This document shows positions 23,062-37,193 of a stretch of DNA of 64,000 nucleotides, piece after piece. Source of the stretch: Rachycentron canadum (taxonomy: Eukaryota > Chordata > Actinopteri > Carangiformes > Rachycentridae); the NCBI GenBank assembly GCA_038496675.1, contig CM076660.1:2974214-3038213 (forward strand). The letters run 5' to 3'. How positions within the stretch are numbered: position 1 is the stretch's first letter; every line of letters begins with the position of its first letter. The position numbers and the translations under genes are program-made. The notes below the pieces were generated by a model. The model made no database searches. It saw nothing but the letters and a program-made list of their open reading frames with translations, and had not been told where the DNA came from.

Positions 23062-24633
23062 TCCTTATTTCCTGGGACTTTAATACAGTGAACCAGTTAG
23101 TGTGTGAATGACAGAGACCCCAACAAGGAACAACATCAGTTCCCTCTTGGCTACAGTCCAGCAGCTTTAACACATAATCAGCAGACCCTTGAGAAGATGA
23201 AGCCATGAACTAGAGTTAAAGCCTAAACCAGCCTGATCTGTTCGCCCCTGGCTCAGCTCATATCTGCGCAAATAAAGTAAAACGAGCTCTGTCTGAAGGC
23301 TGAAGGGGGGTTTGAACTGCTGCGACCCCGTTGTGAGTAATTCAAATGAGCTCTGAGGACAAGAATCAGTTCAAGTTCAGACTTTGTTCATGTTGGTACC
23401 TGATGAGGAATCCTCCTAATAAAGGAAGCCTGTTTGACTTAAGGCAACAGAAGAAGAAGCTGTTGGCCGCAATCTTCAAAGGCAAGGATTTCCTACTGAC
23501 ATAGGGGCCAAAAAAAATAAATGAATAAATAAATGAAAATTAAAAAAAGACTTTCACAGTCACAGCACCACTACATGTGAATTCTGAAAGATGTTCAACA
23601 AAATGCTGTATTTGATGTCAGGGTTGCTGATGAATTATCAGAAAAATCCCCCTCTGAGGGTTTAATCTGAATTGTCTGAGATCAGAGGAGATAGTCACAG
23701 AACACAGAGACCGTAGAGAGAGGTCTTTGTCGCAGAGGTTTGCTTTAACGTACACCTACTCACAGAGACATGTCATTTTAAGGATTATTTCATCACAAAA
23801 TACCATTATGAGTGAAGAGTTTATGTAACCCACAGATGAAGGTACAAAGTAACCCACCGCTATCAAATATTCTCTGGTAGGTCTGTACCCAGGTGTTTTC
23901 TCTGCATTCATGCAGCGTGGTGTTGTTCGGCTGGTGCTGGGTGTGCCCTAATCAATCAGTGGACAGTCGCTCTAATGACTGAGTCATAGTGGTATTGATT
24001 GGAGCCATGTGAGGTGGGGGAGGTGTACTGAGCGGATCAATCTGAGCCAGGAGCAGCAGCAGCTTCAGTAACAGCAGCGTGGGTTTCATCTGTGAACAAG
24101 ACTCCCTCACTGTGCCGATCAAGGCCAAAGGGAACACGTGGGACTTAAACAGGATCTGTGCATCTCGTTCACAGGGGTGAATGATATGAGTTACTGTGAG
24201 ACCTCAGCTACAGCTTTCTGTATCTAGTACAGACCATAAAGAGAAAGATAATTCATCATGCTGCTCAAAGATAAACACTGTTTTACACCAACAAGGACGT
24301 CCTCATGTTTACCTTTATGTTTACACAGTGCATACCAGGAATATCTCAAACACTGGCAGTATAGACAGAATAGACACAAGAGAACATGGATTTCATCTTT
24401 AAGGTCCATTTGACATTAAATTCAAGTCATCTGTTGCAAATAAACTCATTGTTTAAGTGATTTTCAAATTCAATATTAATATTCTTAACATATTTTCTAT
24501 CCTTTAACCTCAAAACCCCTGACTGGGTGGGTCACTGTTTGTCTATGACTAAATGGCTGAACCAGCAGAAACACTGTAACTGTAGCTTTAGCAGGTACTT
24601 TGTAAAGATGTATACTTGCATATAAATACTTTA

Positions 24634-25052
24634 GGCTACATCCACACTATGTTTTCACCTCCCATCCACATTACTCTGGAGTTTTCGAGTCTCGAAAACG
24701 GAGAGTTTTGGAAATGCTCCTCGCCCCCGTTATAGTTGGAAAACCTCAGGGTTTCATTGCAGTCTGGATGGGCATCCAAAGACCTTTGGAAATGCTGACG
24801 TAATCACATCCAATTGCTGCCTGATTGGGTCTTTTCAGTCTTGACTAGCAGTATTGAAGGCAACATGAGTAATGGATTACAAGTGTTACTGACCTTGTCG
24901 TCTTTGCCAATAGCTGCTGTGCATTGAAGTTCTTCACGTTAACGCTACGACTGCTTTAGATGCTTGTATTTCCTACGACTAATCAGCTTCGTACAACTGA
25001 GAATAGACAATCTGTTTCATTCATTTTAAAACGCAGTAGTATGGACTAATAG
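24634..25052. repeat. Foldback/MITE-like element
   Basis: It starts GGCTACATCCACACTATGTTTTC and ends GAAAACGG-like/GTAGTATGGACTAATAG. The ends are imperfect inverted repeats (ATCCACACTA against the reverse complement GTCCATACTA). The interior has TTTTCGAGTCTCGAAAAC, itself a short palindrome. No coding sequence. Boundaries are approximate. Confidence 0.55.
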
Positions 25053-26547
25053 ATTGGCATCACATCCAACTCAGTCTTTGATATTGTTTGACTCTCTCAT
25101 TAGGTACCTATTTATAGAGTGGTTTGGTTTGTCCTGTGGATTCAAATGGCCTGGACATGCACTGGAAACTCAAACTTGTACTGGACAAAACTTTGAAAAC
25201 AAGCTGTTGATCCACACGTCGCACATTATTTGTACTTATGCTCACGTGTGTTGTGTTCGGACATAATCTAAACAAACTATGGAAATACTGAACATTAAAC
25301 ATACAGTATTTGTGTTGGTACAAGTAAAAGTATGACTACAGGCATTCATGAAGAAAAAAAAATTTCATCATGTAATATAAGGTTTTTTATCCCTTGTAGT
25401 TGATATTTCTATAAAAATAATCAAATAATAAAGGTAATAAATAAATTGATATATATAAAATCTATTAATAAACACAGCCTGAGGGGCCATGGTTTGATTG
25501 TGGCTGTAAACCTTTATTGATTGTCGTATCCCCTCTCTCACCATGTTTCCCGTCTCTCTCTTCACTTTCATCCATCGCATAAACGCAAAAAATGCCAGAA
25601 AATTATCTTTAAAAAATAAAAAAAAAAAAAAAAAAATCCAGCTATAATCCACCATGAGCTGATTGAGCATGCGACTGGGACAGACGCTCTCAGAGACGCT
25701 CACTTAAATCAAAAATAAACAACGTCTATGGAGATTTGAGGAGCACACAATGAAGAGATACTGTTTGTCCACAAGTCTCCACAGCACACGCAGGATGAGG
25801 TCCAGTGGTGTCTATTCATTGTCAATGAGACAGAAGAATAAAAACACAGTGTGTATGTGCTGCCTGTGCACACTACTTGTCATGTCGGTACATGCATGTG
25901 AGAGGATCGGTGCAGCTTTGTGATGGAAGCCTACAGGCGACTGTCAGCGAGCACACGCAGGTGAATACGTGAATATGAACTTCGTGGCCACCGTCTCATG
26001 ATCTCATTATGTTCCTCTGTTCACAGCTTGCTTGATCAGACTCTCTGAAATGCATCGAAGTGAATTATTTAGTCGCAGGCTGGTCAGTTTTGATGACTTT
26101 CCCGGAAAGTGCAAATAGTTTGTCTGTGAAGACTGTTCAGACTGAAGTCTGTGGATAATCCAGAGTGAATGGGATATTGTTTTCCAAAAAGCAGACTGCT
26201 GTTGAGTTTTTACAAATGTTTTTTTTTCAAAACTTAAAGCATCACCAACAAAATGTTTATCTCTCCTCTGCTGTGGTGGAGACAGACATAACAAAACCCT
26301 CTGCATATAAAACCAAAGCTTCAGTCTCTTCATGGCTTGGTGGCACTGAGGTTTTGTTGTGATTTAACACTGTATTGTAGAAGCCAAGAAGGAAAATTAA
26401 TATCTACGCTAAGCTGCTCATGTGAGCACGTGATGTGTTCGGGCCTGGCGATTATCGCTTTGGAACATTTTGCCTGTAGGTGACATTTGCCTTTATTCGT
26501 AAGGAACCTGCAAGGTACGAGGATCAAGTCGCCTCCATCAGCCTTGT

Positions 26548-26760
26548 GATCTCTTAAGGAATAGTTCAACATTTTGGGAAACATTTCCTTTGGATAGAAA
26601 GATTGATTCCACTCTCATGCATGTACAATAAATATGAAGCTGCAGCTGGCAGCCTGTTAGCTTAGCATTAAGCCTGGAAACAGGGGGAACTGCTAGCCTG
26701 GGTGGTCTGGCTCTGTCCAAATGAAACAAAATCTGTCTACCATTATCTGTGAAGCCAGTG
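26548..26760 (+). repeat. Percomorph repeat, head fragment
   Basis: Contains GGAATAGTTCAACATTTTGG, TGATTCCACTCTCATGCATG, CAGCCTGTTAGCTTAGCATT and CTGGCTCTGTCCAAA. It belongs to the same family as 14467-14744 but keeps only the upstream part. Confidence 0.75.
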
Positions 26761-28293
26761 AACCCATTAAGATGTACACATGATTCTCCCTTTGAGACCG
26801 TTTATAATAAGATTGTTTCACAGACATTTTGATGATAAATGCCTGGTAGGCAAACTGCAGAGTGGGACATGTATTTCCTTTGTTTATAGCTTTGTTTTTA
26901 GCACCTGTTTTCACTCACAAAGTCATGGTTTGGACAATAGTGAATGACTGGTGCGACTTAGATCCAGACACTGACTTCAACCTGCTAAGCTGCTGACCAG
27001 CTACTCAAGGCTCAGGGTGAGACATGTCAGGGGAGGAGGATGATCGGTGGATTTACCTGATGCAATGCTGTCACTAAAACCTTTATTTCTTGGACTATGA
27101 AGCAGATAGAGAAATGAAATAAAAACATTTGAGACCTTAAATCATTAAAAGAGACCTGAAAAGAGAAACTGAACTGAGAATATTGACAAATGTGCTTGTT
27201 AATGCCATAAATAATTTCAAGAGCAAAGGTGTTCAATAAAAGTTAAAGGTTTAAGGGTTTTTATTTAATTTTTTCCATCTCCTTCAGAGGATGAGAACTA
27301 AAGGCTTTAGTTAAGAGTTTTTTCCAGAAAATCCCTTAATTTTTAACAGGCTTATCAGGGGCGCTGCTGGTCTTAATGGGTTAATGAACACATCTTATTC
27401 ACTTAGTAAAACAGGGTCCCAGCTCAATAACTCTTCATAAAACTGCAATGTGTCATTTACAGATTGGCGTTTGTATAGACTGAACATTAAGAAAATGAGA
27501 ATAGTGTCTGTTTCTGAAGTCCTTGTTAAGGTCATGGCCTTAACACCGACACAAGCTGTGAGCAGTTCAAACAAGCAGCAATACCTTCTCCTCAGATTGT
27601 GTCATCTAGAGGCATGAAAAGGTTAAATTATTTCCTATTTCATAAGGAAACTGTAAATTTTTCATCTTAATCATATTGTGACCTTTAATGTTCATCTTAA
27701 GGTACTGATCTCTTTGTTGGCAGCCACTGATCTGCAGTTTGTTTGTTAATATCCATTTAAAACATGGCCTCTTCCTTCTGCTTTCTAGATCAGTCAGGAA
27801 AATAGAGTCACTCAATACTTTTATTCAGACCAAAACATTTAAGGTCTGTCTTCAGTATTTAATGGTGCTGGGACACTTTGAGCTAATGCTGCTTTATCTC
27901 CAAGGGGAATCTAAATCTACTCTAAGCAGCAGGGGAAGGAAACATGATAATTTCCTGCTCCTGTCTCCTTAAAGCTGTTATATCTGAAGGCAGAAATGAC
28001 AGCACACATGTACAGTATATATATATGTATACAGGGTTAATAAGGGTTTCTGTAGAAGTTGGAAGAAGGTTGAGTTTCTCAGATGCTGGATCTAGATTGC
28101 TCACTCTATGTATATTCCTCATGTCTTTAGGGATCAGATTGCACAGAAGTGGGTGGGCTGTCAACTAGACTGCAGGCTTTTCAGGAATCATCCACAACAG
28201 TGCTGCCAACATGATGAAAGATTGTTTTATTCTCAGCGAGAACAAGAGCCCCAGTTTGGGAGCTTTTGTTTTTGTTTTGTATTGTCTTTTTAC

Positions 28294-28376
28294 CTCTGAA
28301 TGCTCCTCGGCACGTGCCACCTCTTCCTGCAGGAGGTTCTGCACCGTCTGCAGGCTGTGCTTCTGGACGTTAGCGT
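28294..28376 (-). CDS. vps37d: vps37d coding exon 3
   Basis: An 83-nt exon encoding residues 99-126. Acceptor TTTGTCCTTTCAG|ACG and donor GAG|GTAAAA. Its first two bases complete the codon begun by exon 2 (G+AC = Asp), giving DANVQKHSLQTVQNLLQEEV and then ARAEEHSE. This aligns without gaps to the coiled helix of human VPS37D (CALGWLQAELEEAEQEAEE). Confidence 0.9.
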
Positions 28377-31300
28377 CTGAAAGGACAAAGAAACATCACT
28401 GATGCATGCTGAGCGAGGGAGGGAGACGAGGTATGACTTCACTGGAAGAAAAATCCAGTAACCAAGTAACCGCAGCAGTGAAAATTATTTTCCAAATCAC
28501 AAAAGAGCCTTCAGGGTATGTGCTGACGAGGAGATGGTGGTGATGGGCTGGACAGTTGTTGGCTAGAAAAAAAGAGAAAGCAGGGGCTGTAAATATTCAA
28601 CTTTGAGCTATTTTGGGAAGCTGGTCTTAGTTTGGTCCGACCACAGACTCATTTTTACAATCTCCTCATATTGCATCCCTTTAGATTTTTTCCTGTTTGC
28701 AGCCAAATGATCTGTAAAGCTTCAACAAATAAATACTTAAGCTTAAACGTTTTATTTAAACACACCAAGCTCTTTTTACTGATGTCTCCTTAACAGTGTA
28801 CTTATTGTTCATGGGCACAGACACATACACAGACACACACAGACAAAGCATATTTGAATTATTTATGTCCGTGTCAATACTATGAAAAATGCAGGGAGCC
28901 TTAAACAAAAAGATTAGAGCCGAAGCTCACAAAACAAGAAGAAACAGCCTCAAACATAATCTTCCACAGAACGTTCAAAACAGCTCCTATCAACATTATA
29001 TCAGGAACAAGGAAGCGACTGACGAGAACTTATTTTGTCATTGTGACACTATTGGTCAGCAACCTGAGAGGAGACGATGATGCAGAGTGAACGCTGCCAA
29101 TTTCTACTTAAAACATAACTCACTTTTTTCTCACAACTTGGATCTTGTTTTTGTAGTTTTGACCATCATTTCTATCAGCTGAACTTCCACAAATACATTG
29201 CAAACAGGAACTTTTGCAAAAGGCTAATTCTGCGTGCATTAGATGGTGCCAACACAAATACCACCTAAACCATGGCACCACAATAAGACTATGATGTAAT
29301 AAAGGGATAAAATACAGAGGTACATAATCATTATTAAAAAAATCTAAGAATGTTTATCCTGGCACGTACAACATCTAAGGTAATAAAAGCCCAAACTATG
29401 AAAATAAGACCCAGGTTTTAATAAAATGAAATGATCCATTAAGTCACGGCTTTTAATTGGATTTCTGGTTGCTTCATGTTTGCTTATGACATAATACCAA
29501 CACTTGCTCACATGCAGGAAGCACTGCTAATGCCATGTCTAACTGACGCCCACTGTATACGAGCAGAAATGTGCACATCCTGCCTGATAAATATGTATGT
29601 GGTGCAGCGTTCTCACACAGCATGTGTTCACCTCCTGAGGATGGCGGTCGGTCATCATTATGAACAGGCCTGACCCAGCTGACTGCAAAGTGTGTCATGT
29701 CGCTGCAAGAAACGCTGTGGCAGCCACGCTAACCCCCACAAGTCAGACTGGGTTCAGTGGAAACTGGGGGGCAAATAAAGGTCACAGTAATGACTCTAAT
29801 AACTCTTAAGCCCTTGGGGGAAATCTCCACCCCCTCTACCCATCTCAACAGATAGAGAGAAAATGGACAACGTGTGCAGGCAGCTGTGTTTCTACTCAAG
29901 ATGTTCTTCTTTAAACGCTCACTGCCTGTCACTGAGGTACGAGCAGGGACAGTCAAATAATTCATCCAGATCTTTGCAGGAGATAAATTCACTTTAAAAA
30001 GAAGAAGCTTCCTGAATAAAAAAAAACAAAACAAAAAAAACATTATGGCAAACCTCTTCTCTAATGCTGTCCAATGTGTTCTGCTTCCTGTAACGGCGCC
30101 ACCTTAGCATAAATAATCCATTATTCTGGTGTTCTGGCCACTGTTGTGTGAACATCAACTCTGCTGTAGTAAAAAAGCAAGCCTGCACTATGAGATGGCC
30201 TTGCTCATGACCCTACACTGCACATGTTGGGAGGTGGGGGTGTAATGTGAGGTGACAGCCAGGAAAACAAATACTCCTGGAGCAGCTGTATGTGCCCTAT
30301 ATTTTAGGAGGGGGTTGTGGGGGGAAGGCAGTAGAGCCGGAGGCCAATGCTGAGAAGCATTGTGCTAACGAGTGAATGGTGTCTGTGATGGAGTAACACA
30401 TTTTGCCTGTGAGCAAGCATGAGACGATGAGGAGTGGAGGCGAACACACTGCTGCTGCTGAGGGAGAGGAAGTGTGGGCTCAGTTTGGCTGTAAAATGTT
30501 TCCTAAAAAGCTCCTCTTGACTTACGAAGTGACCTCCTGCTCCATACAAAGGGAAAGACTCAAGGCAACAAGCTGATATTTAATAAATTTTGTCAAAGGA
30601 GACGAAAAGGAAGGAGTCATCTCACACATCAGACATTATTATTATTATAATAATAAAAAAAGACTACTTCTGGGCATTTTAACCTTATGAATTATGGAAA
30701 ATACATGAGAATAAACTGAAACTGTTTCTAAATAACTAAAATTCATGAGTTAAGTAAATGATCAAATTGGATATTTAGTCATCTGAACTCATGATCTTTC
30801 CACTATTTTTACAAACAGTTGACATTTTAATAATGAAACGTTTTGTGGTTTCATAGAGATATGTTGGAATTTACCTGTTTGAATGGAGCTAATCAATGTG
30901 ATCAGGCGAGGGTTAGATATTTCTTCTAATGTGGAATCTATTTTTAAACTGGAGCCATTTCATTTCCCTCCTCTTGCCCTTTGATGTGAACTGCACCATT
31001 GCCTGTCGGCAGCTCTGATTTCATGTGTCCGGTGCAGTGACCCAGCTCCGAGCCTGAATCGACAGAATCAACCGTGTTTCAAAAATCATGCGGTTGAGCT
31101 GCGACAAGTCTGCTGTTAATAAAAAGCTGAAGTGGCTGCTCTGACAATAAAATAATCTGATCGACTGTCAAGGCGCCGACGTCCCCCGAGCCGCGACTGT
31201 CAAGGTGTCCAGTCTGGTCAGCACTAAAAACCCTCCACAGTGATATGAGACAATGTGGAGTCAAAACCTGCATTGTGTTCTTGGATGACACTGATCGATG

Positions 31301-33639
31301 TGACAGTTACTGTGAATGCACGGCGGGCTGAGCAGCAACCTCGCGGCAAACAGCTGATGTCAACATGTTAATGGAGCCTGGCAAGGCTTCCAGACTCCTC
31401 CGGCAAACACTGAGATACAATACAGCAGAAATTAACCTCTGTCTTAGGATTGCTGGTTGCAGAAAGAAGCTGAAATGGGTCCATTATGGACCCTGCTGCC
31501 TTTTTATCATCACCAGTTTGTGTTATAATTTGGTCCCTAAAGCAGCTGTCTTGTGCCATATGTGCATCTAATACTCCATCGAGTGGATACTGGTGCAGGC
31601 AGTTTCATATCACGATAGTATTCAAAAGAAGTGCTTGGTCGATTATTGTAAATTTACAGAATGACTTTGCATAAAGGCTACGCAGGTGTGTGGAGCTGTG
31701 CAGTTATCGGCATTGTTATTCCTCAAACATCCACTAACATTGCTCTTCATGCGCGACACTGAATGCCTTCATATAGAGAGGAAGCAGCTTTTACACAAAA
31801 CATGTGTCCAAGAATCTTGTCATTATGTGTGTCCCCTCTATACATAAACAAATAGTCTGTTTTTAATAATAGTTCGTGTCTAATATGGTTTTTCTACAAA
31901 AAGTTCAATGACTTCATTCTTCATTTCAAAAGTTGAACTGATATTAACACTTTCGCTATTTCACTGTTCAGTTCATTCACACCACACTGTTGATATTGGA
32001 CCATGTATGACTCCAAACCAGGAGCACTTGGGGGCAACAGGAACAGGTTATTAACAGACGACTGAGACATCATCATCTTTCAAAAACACCCAATCACCGA
32101 TCCAGATGTCTCACACAGAGGCTGACTGACTGACAGGACCTGAAACCCGGCACGACAAATCCACTTTAACCAGTCGGCACAGCAGCTAGCAGCTCATTTT
32201 TCTCTCCTTCACCTGTGTGTGTGCTCTGTAAGTGCATGTGGAGGCTTGTCTGGCAGTGGAAAAGGCGTCAGGTGAGTGAATCAACTCAGTAAAGATGTGT
32301 ACTGGGAAAGATACGCAATGAGCTAACGTTATCTCTGGTCAGATGCTGCTGATAGCAGTGACTGACTGACGGAGCGCTGGCTGGAAACATCACAAACATG
32401 AAGATGCCACGGGTTGATCATAATGAACACAATTTTTTCCATCTTGAAAAGCTGCAAGCTGTACTATATTGGATGGTTATGTGAAATCAAGTAAGAAATA
32501 CAGTATAATGTGCCAGGCGATCTGCTGCTGATTATACACAAATAGGTCATGGTATTACAGATGGGTCCTTGCGGGGCATGAATGTATCAGGGACTTGAAA
32601 ATTATCCAACGAATCAGCAGTGAATTACACCCCTCAGCACTCCAGCCTCACGTCTGTCCTCTCTACCATGGAGTCATAGTGTTTCTGTGATATCCAAAAC
32701 CAGCGTTATAACACCTTCACAGCTTCTCGTGAGGCGCTACAAGCCGAGAGTAACACACCTTTATTTTAAGATTATACAGGAAGCTCAGCAGAACACTGTC
32801 ATGCTCAAAAAACCTAAACTTCAGAAATCAGAACGACAGACGATATCAGCTTCTGTTTTTTCCACCATCTGTTCCCTCCGTGTACTCTGTGCTGTGGTGA
32901 GAGCTGTCAATCAAACAGTGTGATCGGCACCATGACATCCTTTTTTCCTTACACTTTGTGTCGTTTGGAGTTTCCATGGGTTGGTGATGTTCCTTCAGCC
33001 TGCTCAGTCATGGTCAGTGCTGTCCATAAGAATAATGCTGGATTTAAGACAGCTGTCCAATTCCAAAACCCATGTTTGTAGAAGTGAAAGACCTCCTCTG
33101 ACAGCTTTATATTCAATCTATTTAAGGATTTTCCCCAGTTTCTTCCCATTTGGAAAGCCCTGGTCTCCATGTTATTCACCCATGCCATTCCTAACTCTAT
33201 TGTTAGTTGTGGGAGGGCTGTGTGGAGCGCTTGATATTCTATAAATTAAATCCTTGCTGTGCAGTAGGGCTGTAACTTTTTCCAAAAATCAAGTTCAAGC
33301 GAAGTTGAATGAAATGCAATTCATTGCTTGAAGTGTTTTGCATTTGGGGGGAAACTGGAAGGTGAGTCTATAGATTTCTACTATGGCATCGAACACAAAA
33401 TACACTGCCTCTCAGATTGTTGAAGTTGAAGACAATTTCTTTAATGACTGTCCTCCAACATAGCCCTAGCTGCTTAGTTTACTGATAGGCCATGCCATAG
33501 ATTACGCCATAAACAGCTGATGTGTATTGGACAGTTTAAAATTTAGACCTGCAGTAGGACCAGATGAAACAAAAGAACACAACGTCCATAGTTGCTCAAA
33601 ACAACAAATGTCCACCCTGGGGCGGTGCTACAGGGGAAT

Positions 33640-33799
33640 GATCAAAGTCAATACGATTCATTGTCGTGGAAACATGAACATCTGCACCAAATTTCATAGC
33701 AATCTATCCCATAGTTGAGATATTTTAGTCCAAACCACAGTGGTGGACCAACCAATGCTGCCACACCACTAGCATGGCTAGAAAAAAAAAAAAAAAAAA
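33640..33799 (+). repeat. Dispersed repeat with poly-A end
   Basis: Contains CACCAAATTTCATAGCAATC, AGTTGAGATATTTTAGTCCA, GTGGTGGACCAACCAA and CACTAGCATGGCTAG, followed by 19 A. This is familiar fish repeat wording. The A tail suggests retroposition. The left boundary is uncertain. Confidence 0.6.
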
Positions 33800-36767
33800 G
33801 CCCTTTGAATTTCCCACTGCAGCTGGCTGAATACCCTTTAATGCTCTACATTTCCTGTTCAAACTCGTCTTCCTTTTGAGTTTGATGACTTTACATTGTG
33901 TAGAACAAAAGTAAAACAAAAGCACCAGCTGAATGAATTCATTGCAGCCAGTCATGTTCACTGAGGTGCACAACTAAGCTGAAGGTGTCTGAATCCTGCC
34001 TCTTTGCTGCAGTAGATGGAAACTCTAGCCCTGTTCTTTGCCCGACAGCTTCACCTAACTGTGAGTAACACCCTCAGTGTCTTCGCTTGCTCCGTGTATG
34101 CTCTGACACCACTTTTGCTTCGAGTCCCTAAAATATGTATCAGATACTGAGCTTGCTCACAGATCCAAAAAGTGAAAAACACCTCATAAATGTCGAAACC
34201 TACAGCACACAGTCTGTATCAGACACTGAGGAACAAGAAGGAACATTCAAGACTTTAACATCCTTCAAATCCACAAGTGACAACTTGACTTTTAATCCTT
34301 TTGTTCAAAAAGTCACAAACAAAAAAGCTAAGTTATAGAAACTGTATGAACTTTGTTCTCTGGCTACAGAGGTGCCTGATGAAAACAATCCCACAGGAAG
34401 TGAGCATGAAAGCCTTCTCTCACACCTCATATTCACTTAGATCTGGAATGATGGCAACAAAGAAACCTCAAATCCCATTTTCATGACCACACCCAACATC
34501 ACAAATAAAACTATGAATATAAAGCATAGCAAGTCCACTCCTGTAGAGGAGCTACAGCTGCTGGCCCCCATTTGTGGAGAGCTAGTGGGCGAGACTTTAC
34601 TGTGCGGTCAGTGGGTGAAGGTTCAACTTAATTTTCTGCACTTTCATGCTCCTTCAATGTGAAACATGGATTGGCATGTGGATTACAGGAGATTAAAGAA
34701 GAACGGTAATGGACAAAAGGTGCTAGTCTAGCCGTTGTCAGGGGACTGCAGCAGTCCAACAGCTGAAAACACTCAATAGCATCAAACGATATTCCACAGT
34801 CTACCTACACTGGTTTCACTAAACCGACGCCGGGGGCCAAACATGAGGCTGTTCTGCTTACAGGGCTGACAAATGGTGTTAAAGTTGTTACAAAGCTGCA
34901 AACGTCATGCCTCATTTTCATGTTTTGTATGATGGGAAAAGACTGAATCCAAACATCTGATAGCATTAGCAATGGGCTGATGTTAATAAGTCTTAGTGCA
35001 GGAGCTAATGTAATAGCCTGACCCACTGTTGTTGATCTGAGTACAACTCAAACTTCACATACTCACACGGCATATACTTACTTTAACAGATTTACAGACA
35101 AGTTGTTAGTAATTCTGGAAACCGCAGGATAGAAGTAAACAAAGGCACTTTGCTCCCAGGCAGGATTTTATTAGTTGTGGCTGCCAAGCTAATTAAATTC
35201 AAATTCATTAATTTCTATATTCTCTGCATTTGAAGAAGTTTGTCTCTTGTTCCTGAAGAGACCAATATGGTATATGGATGGTATTTTAATTACTTTGAAA
35301 GAATTAGGTGCCAGTTTGACTTTGTTGAAGAGATAGCCTCGTCATTAGCTGGTTGAAAATGCTCCAGCTGAGTTTTATCTGGTTGCAGCCGAGTCATTTT
35401 AAAACAAGAGTGATATGGAAAGGTGACTTCATCAATTAATGCACCTGGAAAAAAAGCTGATATAGTCAGGCAAAAAGCCAGCATCATTTCCAGTTAATGA
35501 TCCATGCCAGAAAACGTGTATATAAACTAACACTGCTGTTCATGGATTCTAGTGTAAAGCCACTTGGAGCTGTGAGGAAGAAAGGAAGATTGGATTCTCC
35601 TTCAAACAATAAGTTTCACAAGAGAGAAGGCTTCTAGACTGAGGGCCTTAACCTTCACTCTGATATAGTAGTGTTCAGAACCTGGTGGGGAAATACTACA
35701 CAGAGGACGTGCTGGTCATTATCTGGGCTTGTTTTGATGCAACCTGTAATCCCACAGTATAATGTAGTATGAAATGCTTTGGTCAAATGTCAACAATGAA
35801 TTCCTTGCCCTTTTGCTTTTGCATTTCTGGTTTTAAAAAGTTAAACAAAAAGACGAAACCACCATCCAAACTCTTTGTATACACTGACCATCTCGCTCAG
35901 TCACCGCTTCCTAAACCCTAACATAATCTTGACATCTCTGATCCTGTGACTAGTTACTGCTGCTATGATTAGACGAGTCCTCAGGGAAGGGGTTTAACAA
36001 ACAATCAATTTTCTTCATTCTGCTCATCTCGCCTACATATACTTTTCAACGCCCACTGAGGAGTCACAAGTGGCCACGTGGGCATATAAATACAGTTAAC
36101 TAGCCACTTACTTTGTGAAAACTGATGTATGCCTTTGATTGTTGATATAAATCAAAACAGCTTACAGTTACTGTGGCTGCAGCGCATTCTGGTTTCAAGC
36201 AGCAGACACTGGAAATATTGGTACCTCTTTCAGTTTAACCATGGATTTCTGACTGTATATATCTAGAAAGAGGTTCTTCCTCTTTGATCCATAATTAGTG
36301 ACACACATTCTGACACTGTGTATTGATGTTTTAAATAGCACTGTAGCTGTGCTGAAAATATCTCCCAGTGATCTGATGTTGTCAACATTTAACCCATTAT
36401 CTATTCAAGTAAGAAAAACACAGAGGCATGAAAACTAAATGAAAAGTAATAATGCTGTTTTTATGTCATTGTTCCTTTAAACCTTCCTGCCCCAGAGAAA
36501 TTACATTCGAATAGTGAGTCTGTTTAGAGAACTCGCTGATTTAGATTAAGTGTTGAGAAACACCTGGCCGTACAACAGCACAAACTACAGCCTCCGAACA
36601 GACAGATTTTTTTCAAAATGACAATGACGACCTTGCAATGGGTTTGTAATTTGAAATGGTGGGTACAGGAAGTGGAGACGTGTGGTGACACTGACTGAGG
36701 TGAGAGAGAGAAAATAGAAGAAAAAAAAATACACCCTTCGTTGTGGACTAACTAAAAAGTGGATTTT

Positions 36768-37193
36768 CTAATTGGTGCAAACAAAATAATGCAGCTTTTT
36801 TGTATTTTTTTTTATAAAAATGGTCACGTTATAAACTAATGCCCTCGACATTAAATGCAGTATTAACCACAGAGCTGGATATCTTTCACTATCAATACTT
36901 TGCTGTGGGAGGAGAAGGAGCTTCTCTTCTCTACCCGACTCTCTCCTCCTTGAGCTGTCAACGGTTACACTGGGGTGATGTCTTCTCAAATGGCTCATCA
37001 TAGTGGAAGTATTGCCGCTGGCATAAGCCACACGTGTTGCACAGTGCTTGCACACAGTTGCTGTTTTATCCACCACTTTTCCCCCCTCCCTGTCATTGTC
37101 ATAGATCCGTATTGCTCCCATGCAGCGGACCGCAGCGATGCTGGCAGATCCATTATAATATGCATAAAAATGACACCTGCTTAGATGGTGCAA
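36768..37193 (-). pseudogene. hAT-type transposase remnant (BED zinc finger)
   Basis: A fragment reads DREGGKVVDKTATVCKHC, followed by AYASGNTSTMMSHLRRHHPS. This is the Cys-x2-Cys ... His-x4-His pattern and spacing of a BED finger, as in hAT transposases and ZBED proteins, where it binds DNA near the element ends. Only the finger survives. The catalytic and dimerisation regions are missing and the frame runs into unrelated sequence. It lies antisense to nothing and inside vps37d intron 2 on the same strand as that gene. It could instead be an exon of a domesticated ZBED gene, but no partner exon is visible. Confidence 0.75.

Larger units (their letters stand above)
19089..28293 (-). other. 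vps37d: vps37d intron 3
   Basis: A 9.2-kb intron, GT...AG on the minus strand. It holds the second arm of the 65-bp inverted pair (20030-20094), a poly-G run (23047-23061), a foldback element (24634-25052) and a perciform repeat head (26548-26760). The 151-residue frame at 20184-20639 has no start ATG of its own and no family resemblance. Confidence 0.8.
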
